DNA of 64,000 nt from Sphingobium yanoikuyae (GTDB taxonomy: Bacteria > Pseudomonadota > Alphaproteobacteria > Sphingomonadales > Sphingomonadaceae): contig NZ_CP053021.1 in assembly GCF_013001025.1 (NCBI RefSeq), forward strand, positions 3,748,001 to 3,812,000. The letters are read 5' to 3'. Shown here in pieces: positions 46,659 through 54,881 of the stretch (within the stretch, counting starts at the first letter, position 1; each line of letters opens with the position of its first letter). The position numbers and the translations under genes are program-made. The notes beneath the pieces are model-generated. The model ran no database searches. It was not told where the DNA came from and worked only from the letters and a program-made list of their open reading frames with translations.

Positions 46659-47813
46659 CTATTTCCAGAAGCCCGCCAGCTTGCGCACCGATGCCTCGGC
46701 AGCTTCGCGGTCGGGGGCTTCATTGGCGTCGCCATAGCCGAACCAATCGTCCTCCCCGACCTCCTGCACCACGATACCGTCGCGCCGCGCCAGCATCGCC
46801 AGCTTGTCATGATAGACGCCATAGGTGGCGCCCGCCTGCGGGATCAGCCAGGCGATCTGGCCGCGCACCGGCACGATGCTCTCGTCCCGCCACAATGCTC
46901 GCGCGCCATAGCCGGTGCAGTTGATGACGGTTTTCTGCTTCAGCCGCGCCACGTCCTGGGGTTCGTGCAATTCCATCGGCACGATCCGGCCGCCGCCGAT
47001 CAGGAAATCATTGGTCAGCTGATGGGCGAGATCGGCGACATTGAAGGTCAGCGAACTGCTGCGCCGGGCCCGCTCGGTGCGGAAGGGATGAGTGCCCGGC
47101 GCCAGCTCGACCGATCGCGGCATGATGTCATGCAGCCGGTCTTCCAGCCGAATGAAGCGATCGGGCCGCTCCGGCGTCACCCTCTCGACGGCAGGCGTCA
47201 CAGCCGGACTGTCCGACAGCATGTAACGGTCGGTCCATTCCACCGGATCGCCCGGCAGGCCCAGCAGCCCCTGATAGAAAGCGAAGGATCGCCGCGCCAT
47301 CGCCTCCCAGCGATCGCCAAAGCCGGCATCGACACCGCCCTCCATCGCGATCCGTGAATCGGGCGACCAGGTGCCGGTCGCCCGCGCCGATCGCACATCG
47401 GGAAATTGCTCCTTGGCATAGATGGTCACCTTCGCCCCGGCGCGCTGGGCGGTGAGCGCAGTGGTGAGGCCGATCGCGCCGGCGCCGATGACGGCAATAT
47501 CCGTCATCCCCTCCGCCAGCGCCATGCCGACCGCGATCTCGGCCGATCCCCAGGACAGCGACCAGCCGCTGCCGCCATGGCCATAATGATGGACGACCCG
47601 CTTGCGCCCCACTTCTTCCACCGCGATGCGCGGCCCGGCCGCGCGGAAGGGCCGCAGGCAGACGGTGATGCGAAAGATACGATCGGGCGTCGCGCGGATC
47701 GGCTCCAGCCCGGCCAGCGGATCGAACAGGCTGGCCGCTTCGGCCCCCGCCGCCAGCGACAGGGCGCCCAGCCCGCCCAGGCCCCGCGCCAGAAAATCGC
47801 GTCTGTCCATCAT
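46659..47813 (-). CDS. Tat-exported D-amino-acid-oxidase-like flavoprotein, apparently circularly permuted
   Basis: This 384-residue protein starts MMDRRDFLARGLGGLGALSLAAGAEA, a Tat signal with RR at 4-5. It resembles D-amino-acid oxidase but in an unusual order. The segment that is C-terminal in DAAO, CLRPFRAAGPRI (52-63) then HHYGHGGSGWSLSWGSAEIA (75-94), precedes the FAD Rossmann loop AVIGAGAIGLTTAL (107-120). The central NCTGYGARAL (298-307) and PVRGQI (315-320) follow in normal order. The chain ends WFGYGDANEAPDREAAEASVRKLAGFWK, just before where the permuted part would join. Substrate is unknown; the cofactor site appears complete. It is convergent with the flavoprotein gene. Confidence 0.85.
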   Translation of the reverse strand: MMDRRDFLARGLGGLGALSLAAGAEAASLFDPLAGLEPIRATPDRIFRITVCLRPFRAAGPRIAVEEVGRKRVVHHYGHGGSGWSLSWGSAEIAVGMALAEGMTDIAVIGAGAIGLTTALTAQRAGAKVTIYAKEQFPDVRSARATGTWSPDSRIAMEGGVDAGFGDRWEAMARRSFAFYQGLLGLPGDPVEWTDRYMLSDSPAVTPAVERVTPERPDRFIRLEDRLHDIMPRSVELAPGTHPFRTERARRSSSLTFNVADLAHQLTNDFLIGGGRIVPMELHEPQDVARLKQKTVINCTGYGARALWRDESIVPVRGQIAWLIPQAGATYGVYHDKLAMLARRDGIVVQEVGEDDWFGYGDANEAPDREAAEASVRKLAGFWK

Positions 47814-47908
47814 CCCGCCCCCTATCTGCCGACCGGTTCAACGAAGTGCCCGGACATAACCGCAACGACCCGTCGCATGACAGACACAATCGGGTTGCCC
47901 CACCGTTG

Positions 47909-47923
47909 TTAATTGCCCATTAA
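47909..47923 (+). promoter_or_regulatory. CtrA-type box before the hybrid kinase gene
   Basis: TTAA-TTGCCCA-TTAA is a perfect TTAA-N7-TTAA, the alphaproteobacterial CtrA consensus core. It ends only six bases before ATG 47930, so it overlaps the ribosome-binding region and might act as a repressor site. Confidence 0.45.
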
Positions 47924-47929
47924 GACCAG

Positions 47930-49792
47930 ATGAATGCGCTCCGCCCCGAACGATCCATCGTCGTTCTGCTGCTCGCGCTTGCCACCGTCATCATCGCGGT
48001 AGGCGGCACCATCTGGCTCTATCGCAGCCAGCAAGCCGAGATCGGCTGGGTCAACCACACGCTGCGCGTCGAAAACCGCCTGTCGGTGATCCTGTCGCGG
48101 GTGCAGGCCGCCGAAAGCGCCCAGCGCGGCTATATGCTGACCCGGCAGGATCCCTTTCTGGGGCCGTTCGACACGTTCAAGGCGGACTGGCCGCGCGAGA
48201 TCGCGCAATTGCGCGCCGATGTGCAGGACAATGCGGACCAGGCTGCAGCCGTCGATGCGCTGGGGCGGATGCTCGACCAGCGACTGACCCTGCTGGAGGG
48301 CGGCATCGAACTGCGCCGGCGCGGCCTGCCGGTCGATCCCAACGCCTTCGCCCCCGGCCTCATGTCGATGGCGACGATTCACACCCATATCGCCGGGATG
48401 AAGGCACGCGAGGAGCAGCTGCTGCGCCTGCGCAGTGTCGAGGCTAACCGGCTGACCACCATGGTGACGGCCAGCCTGGCGGTCAGCGGCGCACTGGTCA
48501 TCATCCTGGGCCTGCTGGCGCTGCGCAACGCCCGCCGCCGCATGGTGGAGGCGATCGCCGCCAAGCGCGCACTCGCGGACGCCAATGACCGGCTGGTCAG
48601 CGAAGCGGAACAGCGCACGGCGATGGAGGCGCAGGTCCGCCAGTTGCAGAAGATGGAATCGATCGGCCAGCTGACCGGCGGCATCGCCCATGACTTCAAC
48701 AATATGCTCGCCGTCGTCATCGGCTCGCTCGACATGGCGCGGCGGCGCCTGCCCGCCGATATCGATCGGCGCATCAGCAACGGCCTCGACAATGCGACCG
48801 AGGGCGCGCAGCGCGCCGCGCAACTGACCGCGCGGCTGCTCGCCTTCTCGCGCCAGCAGCCGCTGGCGCCGCAATCGACCGATGTGAACAAGCTGGTGGG
48901 CGGCATGTCGGACATGCTGCGCCGGACGATCGGCGAGCGGGTGCGGGTGGAAAGCGTGCTGGCCGGCGGCCTGTGGCGGGCCAGCATCGATCCCGGCCAG
49001 CTGGAAGCGGCGATCCTGAACCTGTGCGTCAATGGCCGCGACGCCATGCCCGATGGTGGCCGGCTGACGGTCGAAACCGGCAATGCCTATCTCGACGATG
49101 CCTATGCCGCCGCCCATGCGGAGGTGATCCCCGGCCAATATGTGCTGGTGTCGGTCACCGACAGCGGCACCGGCATGACGCCCGACGTGGTCGAGCGCGC
49201 CTTCGACCCCTTCTTCACCACCAAGGGCGTGGGCAAGGGCACGGGCCTGGGCCTCAGCCAGGTGTTCGGCTTCGTCCGCCAGTCGCACGGCCATGTGAAA
49301 ATCTATTCCGAACCCGGTCAGGGCAGTACGATCAAAATCTATCTGCCCCGCCATTATGGCGTGCCGGTCGCCGATCCGATGGCGCCCGCCATCGCCCTCG
49401 ACCTGCCCCGCGCCCAGGGGGACGAGATCATCCTGGTGGTCGAGGATGAGGATAGGGTGCGGCACATGTCGGTCGATTCCCTGCGCGAGCTGGGCTACAC
49501 CATCGTCCAGGCCGCCGATGGCGAACAGGCGCTGGCGATGCTGGCGATCGAACCGCGGGTCGACCTGCTCTTCACCGACATCGTCATGCCCGGCATCAAC
49601 GGCCGCATCCTGGCCGACCGCGCCCGTGCCGACCGGCCGGAGCTGCGCGTCCTCTACACCACCGGCTATACCCGCAACGCCATCGTCCATAACGGCATGC
49701 TCGATCCCGGCGTCGCCTTCCTGGCCAAGCCCTTCACCATGGACCAGCTCGCCGGCAAGGTGCGCCAGGTGCTGGACGAGGAACCGGCCTGA
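47930..49792 (+). CDS. Hybrid sensor histidine kinase with CHASE3 and receiver domains
   Basis: This 620-residue protein has an N-terminal helix (about 10-30), a CHASE3-like periplasmic sensor (about 36-180, including VEnrlSVILSRVQAAESAQRGYML), and a second helix (about 183-203). A coiled linker, HisKA with the phosphorylated H254 in LTGGIAHDFNNML, HATPase (CVNGRDAMPDGG, VTDSGTGM and GTGLGLSQVFGF), and a C-terminal receiver with D550 in LLFTDIVMPG follow. It should sense an extracytoplasmic signal and pass phosphate His to Asp; the output partner is unknown. Start at ATG 47930 is close behind a CtrA-type box. Confidence 0.93.
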   Translation: MNALRPERSIVVLLLALATVIIAVGGTIWLYRSQQAEIGWVNHTLRVENRLSVILSRVQAAESAQRGYMLTRQDPFLGPFDTFKADWPREIAQLRADVQDNADQAAAVDALGRMLDQRLTLLEGGIELRRRGLPVDPNAFAPGLMSMATIHTHIAGMKAREEQLLRLRSVEANRLTTMVTASLAVSGALVIILGLLALRNARRRMVEAIAAKRALADANDRLVSEAEQRTAMEAQVRQLQKMESIGQLTGGIAHDFNNMLAVVIGSLDMARRRLPADIDRRISNGLDNATEGAQRAAQLTARLLAFSRQQPLAPQSTDVNKLVGGMSDMLRRTIGERVRVESVLAGGLWRASIDPGQLEAAILNLCVNGRDAMPDGGRLTVETGNAYLDDAYAAAHAEVIPGQYVLVSVTDSGTGMTPDVVERAFDPFFTTKGVGKGTGLGLSQVFGFVRQSHGHVKIYSEPGQGSTIKIYLPRHYGVPVADPMAPAIALDLPRAQGDEIILVVEDEDRVRHMSVDSLRELGYTIVQAADGEQALAMLAIEPRVDLLFTDIVMPGINGRILADRARADRPELRVLYTTGYTRNAIVHNGMLDPGVAFLAKPFTMDQLAGKVRQVLDEEPA

Positions 49793-49819
49793 TCTGCATT
49801 ATGGACAAGGCGGCATATG

Positions 49820-49834
49820 GAACGTAACATGAAC
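49820..49834 (+). promoter_or_regulatory. LexA (SOS) box of the radical-SAM repair gene
   Basis: GAAC-GTAACAT-GAAC is a perfect GAAC-N7-GAAC, the reverse-complement form of the alphaproteobacterial LexA direct repeat GTTC-N7-GTTC. It ends two bases before ATG 49837. It strongly suggests SOS control of the gene. Confidence 0.75.
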
Positions 49835-49836
49835 AT

Positions 49837-51078
49837 ATGTCCGCCCTGTCCACCCGTGAAAAGCTCGAAATCCTTGCCGATGCCGCCAAATATGATGCGT
49901 CCTGCGCCTCGTCGGGCACGACCAAGCGGGATTCGCGCGACGGCAAGGGGATAGGCTCGACCGAAGGCATGGGCATTTGCCATGCCTATGCGCCCGACGG
50001 CCGCTGCATCTCGCTGCTGAAAATCCTGCTGACCAACAGCTGCATCTTCGACTGCCATTATTGCATCAATCGCCGGTCGAGCGATGTCCGCCGCGCCCGC
50101 TTCACCGCGCGCGAAGTGGTCGACCTCACGCTCAGCTTCTACCGCCGCAACTATATCGAGGGGCTGTTCCTCTCCTCCGGCATCATCCGCTCGTCCGACT
50201 ATACGATGGAGCAGATGGTCGAGGTCGCCCGCAGCCTGCGCGAGGATCATGATTTTCGCGGCTATATCCATCTGAAGACCATTCCCGACGCCGATCCCGA
50301 GCTGCTGCGTCAGGCCGGCCTCCATGCCGATCGGCTGTCGATCAATGTCGAGCTGCCGACCGAGCCCGGCCTCAAGCGGCTGGCGCCGGAAAAGGACGGC
50401 CGCCGGATCGAGGGGGCGATGGCGCAGATGCGCAGCCAGATGGACGATATGGGCGACGCCCGCCGCAAATATCGCCACGCCCCGCGCTTTGCCCCGGCGG
50501 GCCAGTCGACCCAGATGATCGTCGGCGCCGATGCCGCCGACGATCGCGCCATCATCCAGCGCGCGAGCAGCCTTTATGACCGGCACCGGCTGCGCCGCGT
50601 CTATTACAGCGCCTTCTCCCCCATCCCCTCGCCCAGCAGCGTATTGCCGCTCAAGCGCCCGCCGCTGATGCGCGAGCATCGGCTCTACCAGTCGGACTGG
50701 ATGATGCGCTTCTATGGCTATTCCGCAGCCGAAGTCGCCGCCGCGACCGACCGGGACAGTGGCTGCCTGCCGCTCGACATCGATCCCAAGCTGGCCTGGG
50801 CCTTGCAGCATCGCGCCAGCTTCCCGGTCGACGTCAACCATGCGCCGCGCGAAATGCTGCTGCGGGTGCCGGGGCTGGGGGTGATGGCGGTCGATCGCAT
50901 CCTGGCCAGCCGGCGCCATCGCCGGCTGCGGCTGGAGGATGTCGCGCGCCTGACCACATCCATCGTCAAGCTGCGCCCCTTCCTGATCGCCGTCGACTGG
51001 CGCCCGGTGCAATTGGCCGACCGAGTCGATCTGTCGGCACAGTTGCGGCGTCCCGCCGCCCAGCTCGAACTTTTTTAA
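49837..51078 (+). CDS. Radical SAM DNA modification/repair protein (UDG-linked family)
   Basis: The 413-residue protein matches the rSAM_link_UDG (TIGR03916-type) family, a radical SAM protein usually next to a uracil-DNA-glycosylase-family gene and thought to act in DNA repair. The cluster motif is NSCIFDCHYCINR with C69, C73 and C76. The rest of the radical SAM barrel runs to about 230. A C-terminal helix-hairpin-helix-like part (APREMLLRVPGLGVMAVDRILASRRHRRLRLEDVARL) should bind DNA. The reaction is unknown. A LexA box precedes it. Its usual partner, DUF4130-UdgX, is 1 kb away after two inserted genes. Confidence 0.88.
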   Translation: MSALSTREKLEILADAAKYDASCASSGTTKRDSRDGKGIGSTEGMGICHAYAPDGRCISLLKILLTNSCIFDCHYCINRRSSDVRRARFTAREVVDLTLSFYRRNYIEGLFLSSGIIRSSDYTMEQMVEVARSLREDHDFRGYIHLKTIPDADPELLRQAGLHADRLSINVELPTEPGLKRLAPEKDGRRIEGAMAQMRSQMDDMGDARRKYRHAPRFAPAGQSTQMIVGADAADDRAIIQRASSLYDRHRLRRVYYSAFSPIPSPSSVLPLKRPPLMREHRLYQSDWMMRFYGYSAAEVAAATDRDSGCLPLDIDPKLAWALQHRASFPVDVNHAPREMLLRVPGLGVMAVDRILASRRHRRLRLEDVARLTTSIVKLRPFLIAVDWRPVQLADRVDLSAQLRRPAAQLELF

Positions 51079-51160
51079 GGGGAGCCGAGGCAATTTTGCG
51101 GTTGATCGCAAGCACGGTTCATGAAACTCTTGTAACACGATCAGCAAGGGGATCGGGACT

Positions 51161-51517
51161 TTGGCGACACTTTTCGACAATCAGGCCATGGAGCGGCAGG
51201 GCGCAGGCTTTGCCAAGCGCATCAGCACGCATCTTGCGGCCGCCCTTGTCGTCTTCTGCCTGCTTCAGATCTTCATCGTCGCCAAGATGGGTGGCTCGCT
51301 GGTCCTGCACCTTGGCGTCATCATCGCGATCGGCGGTTTCGCCATCGCCGCCCGCGCGCTCGAACATCGCTGGCAGATGCTCGACCATAGCGGCCTGTCC
51401 CATGCCGGCCTGCGCCTGCGCTTCCGCCGCGACCTGCTCCAGCTCTGGGGCACCAGCCTGCTGGGCGCGCTGCTCTGGGTACCGGTCGCGATCATCTTCC
51501 ACGCGCTGTTCGGCTAA
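51161..51517 (+). CDS. Small two-helix membrane protein
   Basis: This 118-residue protein has a polar start, a first pair of helices (about 26-43 and 47-63), a basic loop (ARALEHRWQMLDHSGLSHAGLRLRFRRDLLQLWG) and a third helix (about 98-115). No family was recognised. TTG 51161 is chosen because GGGGATCGGG lies upstream; ATG 51188 is an alternative with a weak ribosome-binding site. It lies between the radical SAM gene and the hemerythrin gene and may share the SOS transcript. Confidence 0.6.
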   Translation: MATLFDNQAMERQGAGFAKRISTHLAAALVVFCLLQIFIVAKMGGSLVLHLGVIIAIGGFAIAARALEHRWQMLDHSGLSHAGLRLRFRRDLLQLWGTSLLGALLWVPVAIIFHALFG

Positions 51518-51522
51518 GCACC

Positions 51523-51547
51523 GGACCCTTTTTACCAGGCTGTCGTT
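51523..51547 (+). promoter_or_regulatory. Candidate EcfG (general stress) promoter before hemerythrin
   Basis: GGACC-N16-CGTT is one base from the alphaproteobacterial EcfG consensus GGAAC-N16/17-CGTT. Transcription would begin near 51553, with GAAGGAGG and ATG 51579 following. It would make the hemerythrin gene a member of the general stress response. Confidence 0.4.
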
Positions 51548-51578
51548 TCCCCCTTCATCGCATGAAGGAGGATTGCCC

Positions 51579-52049
51579 ATGGCCAAGGCCAGCATTTTCG
51601 ATCGCCTGAAACAGGATCATGACGCCCATCGCCAGCTGTTCGACAAGATGGCGGAAGCGACGCGCGAAAAGGATGACGACCGGCTGGAAAAGCTGTTCGA
51701 CCAGTTCAAGGTCGAGGTGACGGCCCATGCCGCCGCCGAGGAGGAGACGCTCTACGCCACCATGCTCGCCCAGCCGGACCTGCGCGAGGATGCGCAGCAC
51801 AGCGTGTCCGAACATAAGGAAATCGACGATTTTCTGGAGGAACTGGACGGCCTCAAATTCAACGGTGATGCCTGGCGCCGCACCTTCGACCAGTTGAAGA
51901 AGCGCTACCTCCACCATATCGAGGAGGAAGAGGAAGAGATGTTCCCCGACGCCGCCAAGGAACTGAGCGCCGCCGAGGAGGAAAAGCTGGCGAAGCTGTT
52001 CGCGCGCCGCAAGCCCGCCGAACTGGCCCGTGCCGAGGCGGAGGACTGA
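51579..52049 (+). CDS. Hemerythrin HHE-domain protein
   Basis: This 156-residue protein is a hemerythrin-like four-helix bundle that binds a di-iron centre with oxygen or nitric oxide. Metal-ligand motifs: DHDAHRQLFDKM (helix 1), HAAAEEETLYATM (helix 2), EHKEIDDFLEEL (helix 3) and YLHHIEEEEEEMFP (helix 4). An acidic/basic helical tail follows (to RRKPAELARAEAED). ATG 51579 has GAAGGAGG at a good distance. It may protect or supply iron chemistry for the neighbours, or act in stress response; this is inferred from position. Confidence 0.93.
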   Translation: MAKASIFDRLKQDHDAHRQLFDKMAEATREKDDDRLEKLFDQFKVEVTAHAAAEEETLYATMLAQPDLREDAQHSVSEHKEIDDFLEELDGLKFNGDAWRRTFDQLKKRYLHHIEEEEEEMFPDAAKELSAAEEEKLAKLFARRKPAELARAEAED

Positions 52050-52059
52050 CCGGACGGCC

Positions 52060-53478
52060 ATGCATCGGGTGACGCTGGCGGGGTCGGACGATTTTGAGGG
52101 CTGGCGCGATGCGGCCCGCGCGCTGGCCCTGGCCGCCATTCCCGCCGACACCATCCTCTGGGATGTTGCGGGCAGCGCCGCGCCCGACCTGTTCGGCAGT
52201 GACGCGACGCCCCTGCCCCCCGCTCCGGCGGATGCGGTCTTCTCCGTGCCCCGCGCCTTTGTCGAACTGGCGCAAAGCGCGATCCTCCATCGCGACCCCG
52301 CCCGCTTCGCCCTGCTCTACAGCCTGTTGCTGGCGGTGCGCGCGGTGCCCGGCCGGATGGAGGATCGCGCCGATCCGCTGCTGCGCCGGGTCGAGGATCT
52401 GGCCAAGGCGGTGCGACGCGATATCCACAAAATGCGCGCCTTCCTCCGTTTCCGCGAACTGGATGAAGGCGACGGCCCGCGCTTCATCGCCTGGTTCGAG
52501 CCCGACCATCATATCGTCCGCGCCAATGCCGGCTTCTTCACGCGCCGCTTCGCATCGATGCGCTGGTCGATCCTGACGCCGGAGGTCAGCATCCATTGGG
52601 ATGGCGACATATTGACCGAAGGCCCCGGCGCGCAACGCGGCGACGCCCCGGCCGAGGATCCGGTCGAAGATGTGTGGAAGGGCTATTATGCCGCCATCTT
52701 CAACCCGGCCCGCTTAAAGACCGGGGCGATGCTGTCGGAAATGCCGCGCAAATATTGGCGCAACCTGCCCGAAGCCGCCCTGATCCCCGATCTGGTCGCC
52801 GGCGCCCAGGCGCGCGAGGCGGCGATGATCGCCACCGCCCCGCGCACCGCACCCCGCCCGACAGCCCGCCCCGGCAATCTCCGTGCCGTCTGGCAGGCGC
52901 TGCGTGACGAGGCGATGACCTGCACCCGCTGCCCGCTGCACGGACCAGCCACGCAGACCGTGTTCGGCGAAGGTCCGCTCGACGCATCTTTGCTCTTCAT
53001 CGGCGAACAGCCGGGCGATCAGGAGGATCTGGCCGGCCGCCCCTTTGTCGGCCCCGCCGGGCAATTGTTCGACACGGCGCTGGCGGAGGCCGGCGTGGAT
53101 CGCGCGCGCGCCTATGTCACCAACGCCGTCAAGCATTTCAAATATGAACAGCGCGGCAAGCGCCGCCTGCACCAGACTCCTGACGTGCCGGAGATCAGGG
53201 CCTGTCGCTGGTGGCTGGAACAGGAACTGGACCTGATCCGCCCGCGCATCATCGTCGCTTTGGGCGCCACCGCGGCCCGCGCCCTGCTGGGCAAGCCGGT
53301 GACGATCGGCGCGATGCGCGGACGCCCGATCCCGCTCGACGACGGTGCCGAAGCCTGGATCACCGTCCATCCCAGCTATCTGCTGCGCCTGCCCGACCCC
53401 GATCGCCAGGCGCAGGAACAGGCCCGCTTCGTCGCCGACCTGCGGATGGTCGGCGAAAGGCTCCACGCCCGGACCTGA
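52060..53478 (+). CDS. DUF4130-UdgX fusion, uracil-DNA-binding repair protein
   Basis: The 472-residue protein combines two parts. Residues 1 to about 265 match the DUF4130 / SAM_7_link_chp (TIGR03915-type) family. Residues about 275-472 are a UdgX-type uracil-DNA glycosylase: GEQPGDQEDLAGRPFVGPAG (motif A) and NAVKHFKYEQRGKRRLHQTP, with HPSYLLRLPD near the end. The KRRLH loop with H371 corresponds to the His that forms a covalent bond to abasic DNA in UdgX. CxxC in MTCTRCPLHGP begins the predicted Fe-S site. The fusion with the radical SAM partner upstream is a known linkage. ATG 52060 starts 11 bases after the hemerythrin stop. Confidence 0.92.
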   Translation: MHRVTLAGSDDFEGWRDAARALALAAIPADTILWDVAGSAAPDLFGSDATPLPPAPADAVFSVPRAFVELAQSAILHRDPARFALLYSLLLAVRAVPGRMEDRADPLLRRVEDLAKAVRRDIHKMRAFLRFRELDEGDGPRFIAWFEPDHHIVRANAGFFTRRFASMRWSILTPEVSIHWDGDILTEGPGAQRGDAPAEDPVEDVWKGYYAAIFNPARLKTGAMLSEMPRKYWRNLPEAALIPDLVAGAQAREAAMIATAPRTAPRPTARPGNLRAVWQALRDEAMTCTRCPLHGPATQTVFGEGPLDASLLFIGEQPGDQEDLAGRPFVGPAGQLFDTALAEAGVDRARAYVTNAVKHFKYEQRGKRRLHQTPDVPEIRACRWWLEQELDLIRPRIIVALGATAARALLGKPVTIGAMRGRPIPLDDGAEAWITVHPSYLLRLPDPDRQAQEQARFVADLRMVGERLHART

Positions 53479-53545
53479 TATAAATGCGTTGACGGCCGGC
53501 CCGCTGCGCGCGACGCTGCCGCTATCAAATTAAACAGGGGGTTAC

Positions 53546-54862
53546 ATGATCTGGGGGAAGGCAGCAGCGCTGGCCGCATGCAGCATGGTCGCGATGTCGG
53601 CGCCGGCCGTAATGGCCAAGGATGTCGTGGTCCATGCCGGACGGATGATCGACGGCACCGGCGCTGCCGCGCGCGAGAAAGTGTCGATCCTGATCCATGA
53701 CGATCGCATCACCGCGATCCAGTCCGGCTTCGTCACGCCCGCCGGCGCCGAGGTGATCGACCTGTCGGCCAAGACCGTGCTGCCGGGCCTGATCGACACC
53801 CATGACCATATCACCGCCGGCTGGCACAGCGGCGACCCGATCCGCAACGCGGTGACGCGCAGCGCCTATGAGGACGCGATCGAGGCGACCGGCTTCGTGC
53901 GCAACACGCTGCTCGCCGGCTTCACCTCGGTCCGCGACTGCGGCGCCGATACGCAGGTGATCGTCGCGCTCAAGAAATCGATCGACGGCGCCGTCATCCC
54001 CGGTCCGCGCCTGTGGGTGGCCGGCACGCCGCTCGGCCCGACCGGCGGCCATGGCGACGCGGTCAACGGCCTGCGCGTCGAATTTGCCGACATTCCCCAC
54101 ATCAGCGACAATGTGATCGACAGCCCGGAAGCCGCCCGCATCGCCGTGCGCCGGCTGAAGCGCGAAGGCGCCGACCTCATCAAGATCATGCCCTCGGGCG
54201 GGGTCATGTCGATCGGCGACGATCCCAAGCATCAGTTGATGACCGACGAGGAGATCAAGGCGGTGATCGACACGGCCCATAGCCTGGGCATGAAGGTCGC
54301 GGCCCATGCCCATGGCAAGGAGGCGATCGACCATACGATTGCGCTGGGCGTCGATTCGATCGAGCATGGTTCCTATGCCGACGCCGGCAGCTACAAGATC
54401 TTCAAGCAATATGGCGCCTATCTGGTGCCGACCATGCTGGTGGGCGAGCGCGTCTATCAGCGCGCCAAGGAACATCCCGAACAGCTCAATCCCTCGACCG
54501 CCGAAAAGGCGCTGGTGATCGGCCCGCTGCTGCAGAAGAATCTGCGCGATGCCTATGCCGCCGGAGTCAAGATCGCCTTTGGCACCGACACGTTCGGCCT
54601 GTCCGACCATGGCGAAAATGCGCAGGAATTCGCGCTGATGGTGCGCGCGGGCATGCCGGCGATGGAGGCGATCAAGGCCGCCACCGCCAATGCCGCCGAC
54701 CTGCTGGGCAGCGCCGATGTCGGCACGCTGCAGGCCGGCCGCTATGCCGACCTGATCGCGGTCGACGGCGATCCGCTGGCCGATGTCCGCCAGCTCGAAA
54801 AGGTCGGCTTCGTCATGAAGGGCGGCGCCGTGGTGAAGGCCGATGGCAAGCCGATGATCTGA
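53546..54862 (+). CDS. Exported amidohydrolase (Xaa-Pro dipeptidase-like)
   Basis: The 438-residue protein has a signal peptide (about 1-24, ending VMA) and an amidohydrolase (beta/alpha)8 barrel. Metal and active-site residues include the HDH of LIDTHDHITAGWHSG (about 88-90), K in DLIKIMPSGG, HAHGKEA, SIEHGSYAD, and D in FGTDTFGLSDHG. It resembles the Sgx9260-like group that cleaves Xaa-Pro or N-acyl amino-acid bonds, acting in the periplasm. The start is ATG 53546. It stands alone, 68 bases after the UdgX gene, and is convergent with the DUF1489 gene. Confidence 0.88.
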   Translation: MIWGKAAALAACSMVAMSAPAVMAKDVVVHAGRMIDGTGAAAREKVSILIHDDRITAIQSGFVTPAGAEVIDLSAKTVLPGLIDTHDHITAGWHSGDPIRNAVTRSAYEDAIEATGFVRNTLLAGFTSVRDCGADTQVIVALKKSIDGAVIPGPRLWVAGTPLGPTGGHGDAVNGLRVEFADIPHISDNVIDSPEAARIAVRRLKREGADLIKIMPSGGVMSIGDDPKHQLMTDEEIKAVIDTAHSLGMKVAAHAHGKEAIDHTIALGVDSIEHGSYADAGSYKIFKQYGAYLVPTMLVGERVYQRAKEHPEQLNPSTAEKALVIGPLLQKNLRDAYAAGVKIAFGTDTFGLSDHGENAQEFALMVRAGMPAMEAIKAATANAADLLGSADVGTLQAGRYADLIAVDGDPLADVRQLEKVGFVMKGGAVVKADGKPMI

Positions 54863-54881
54863 ACCTCGCCTGGGGCTGGCG

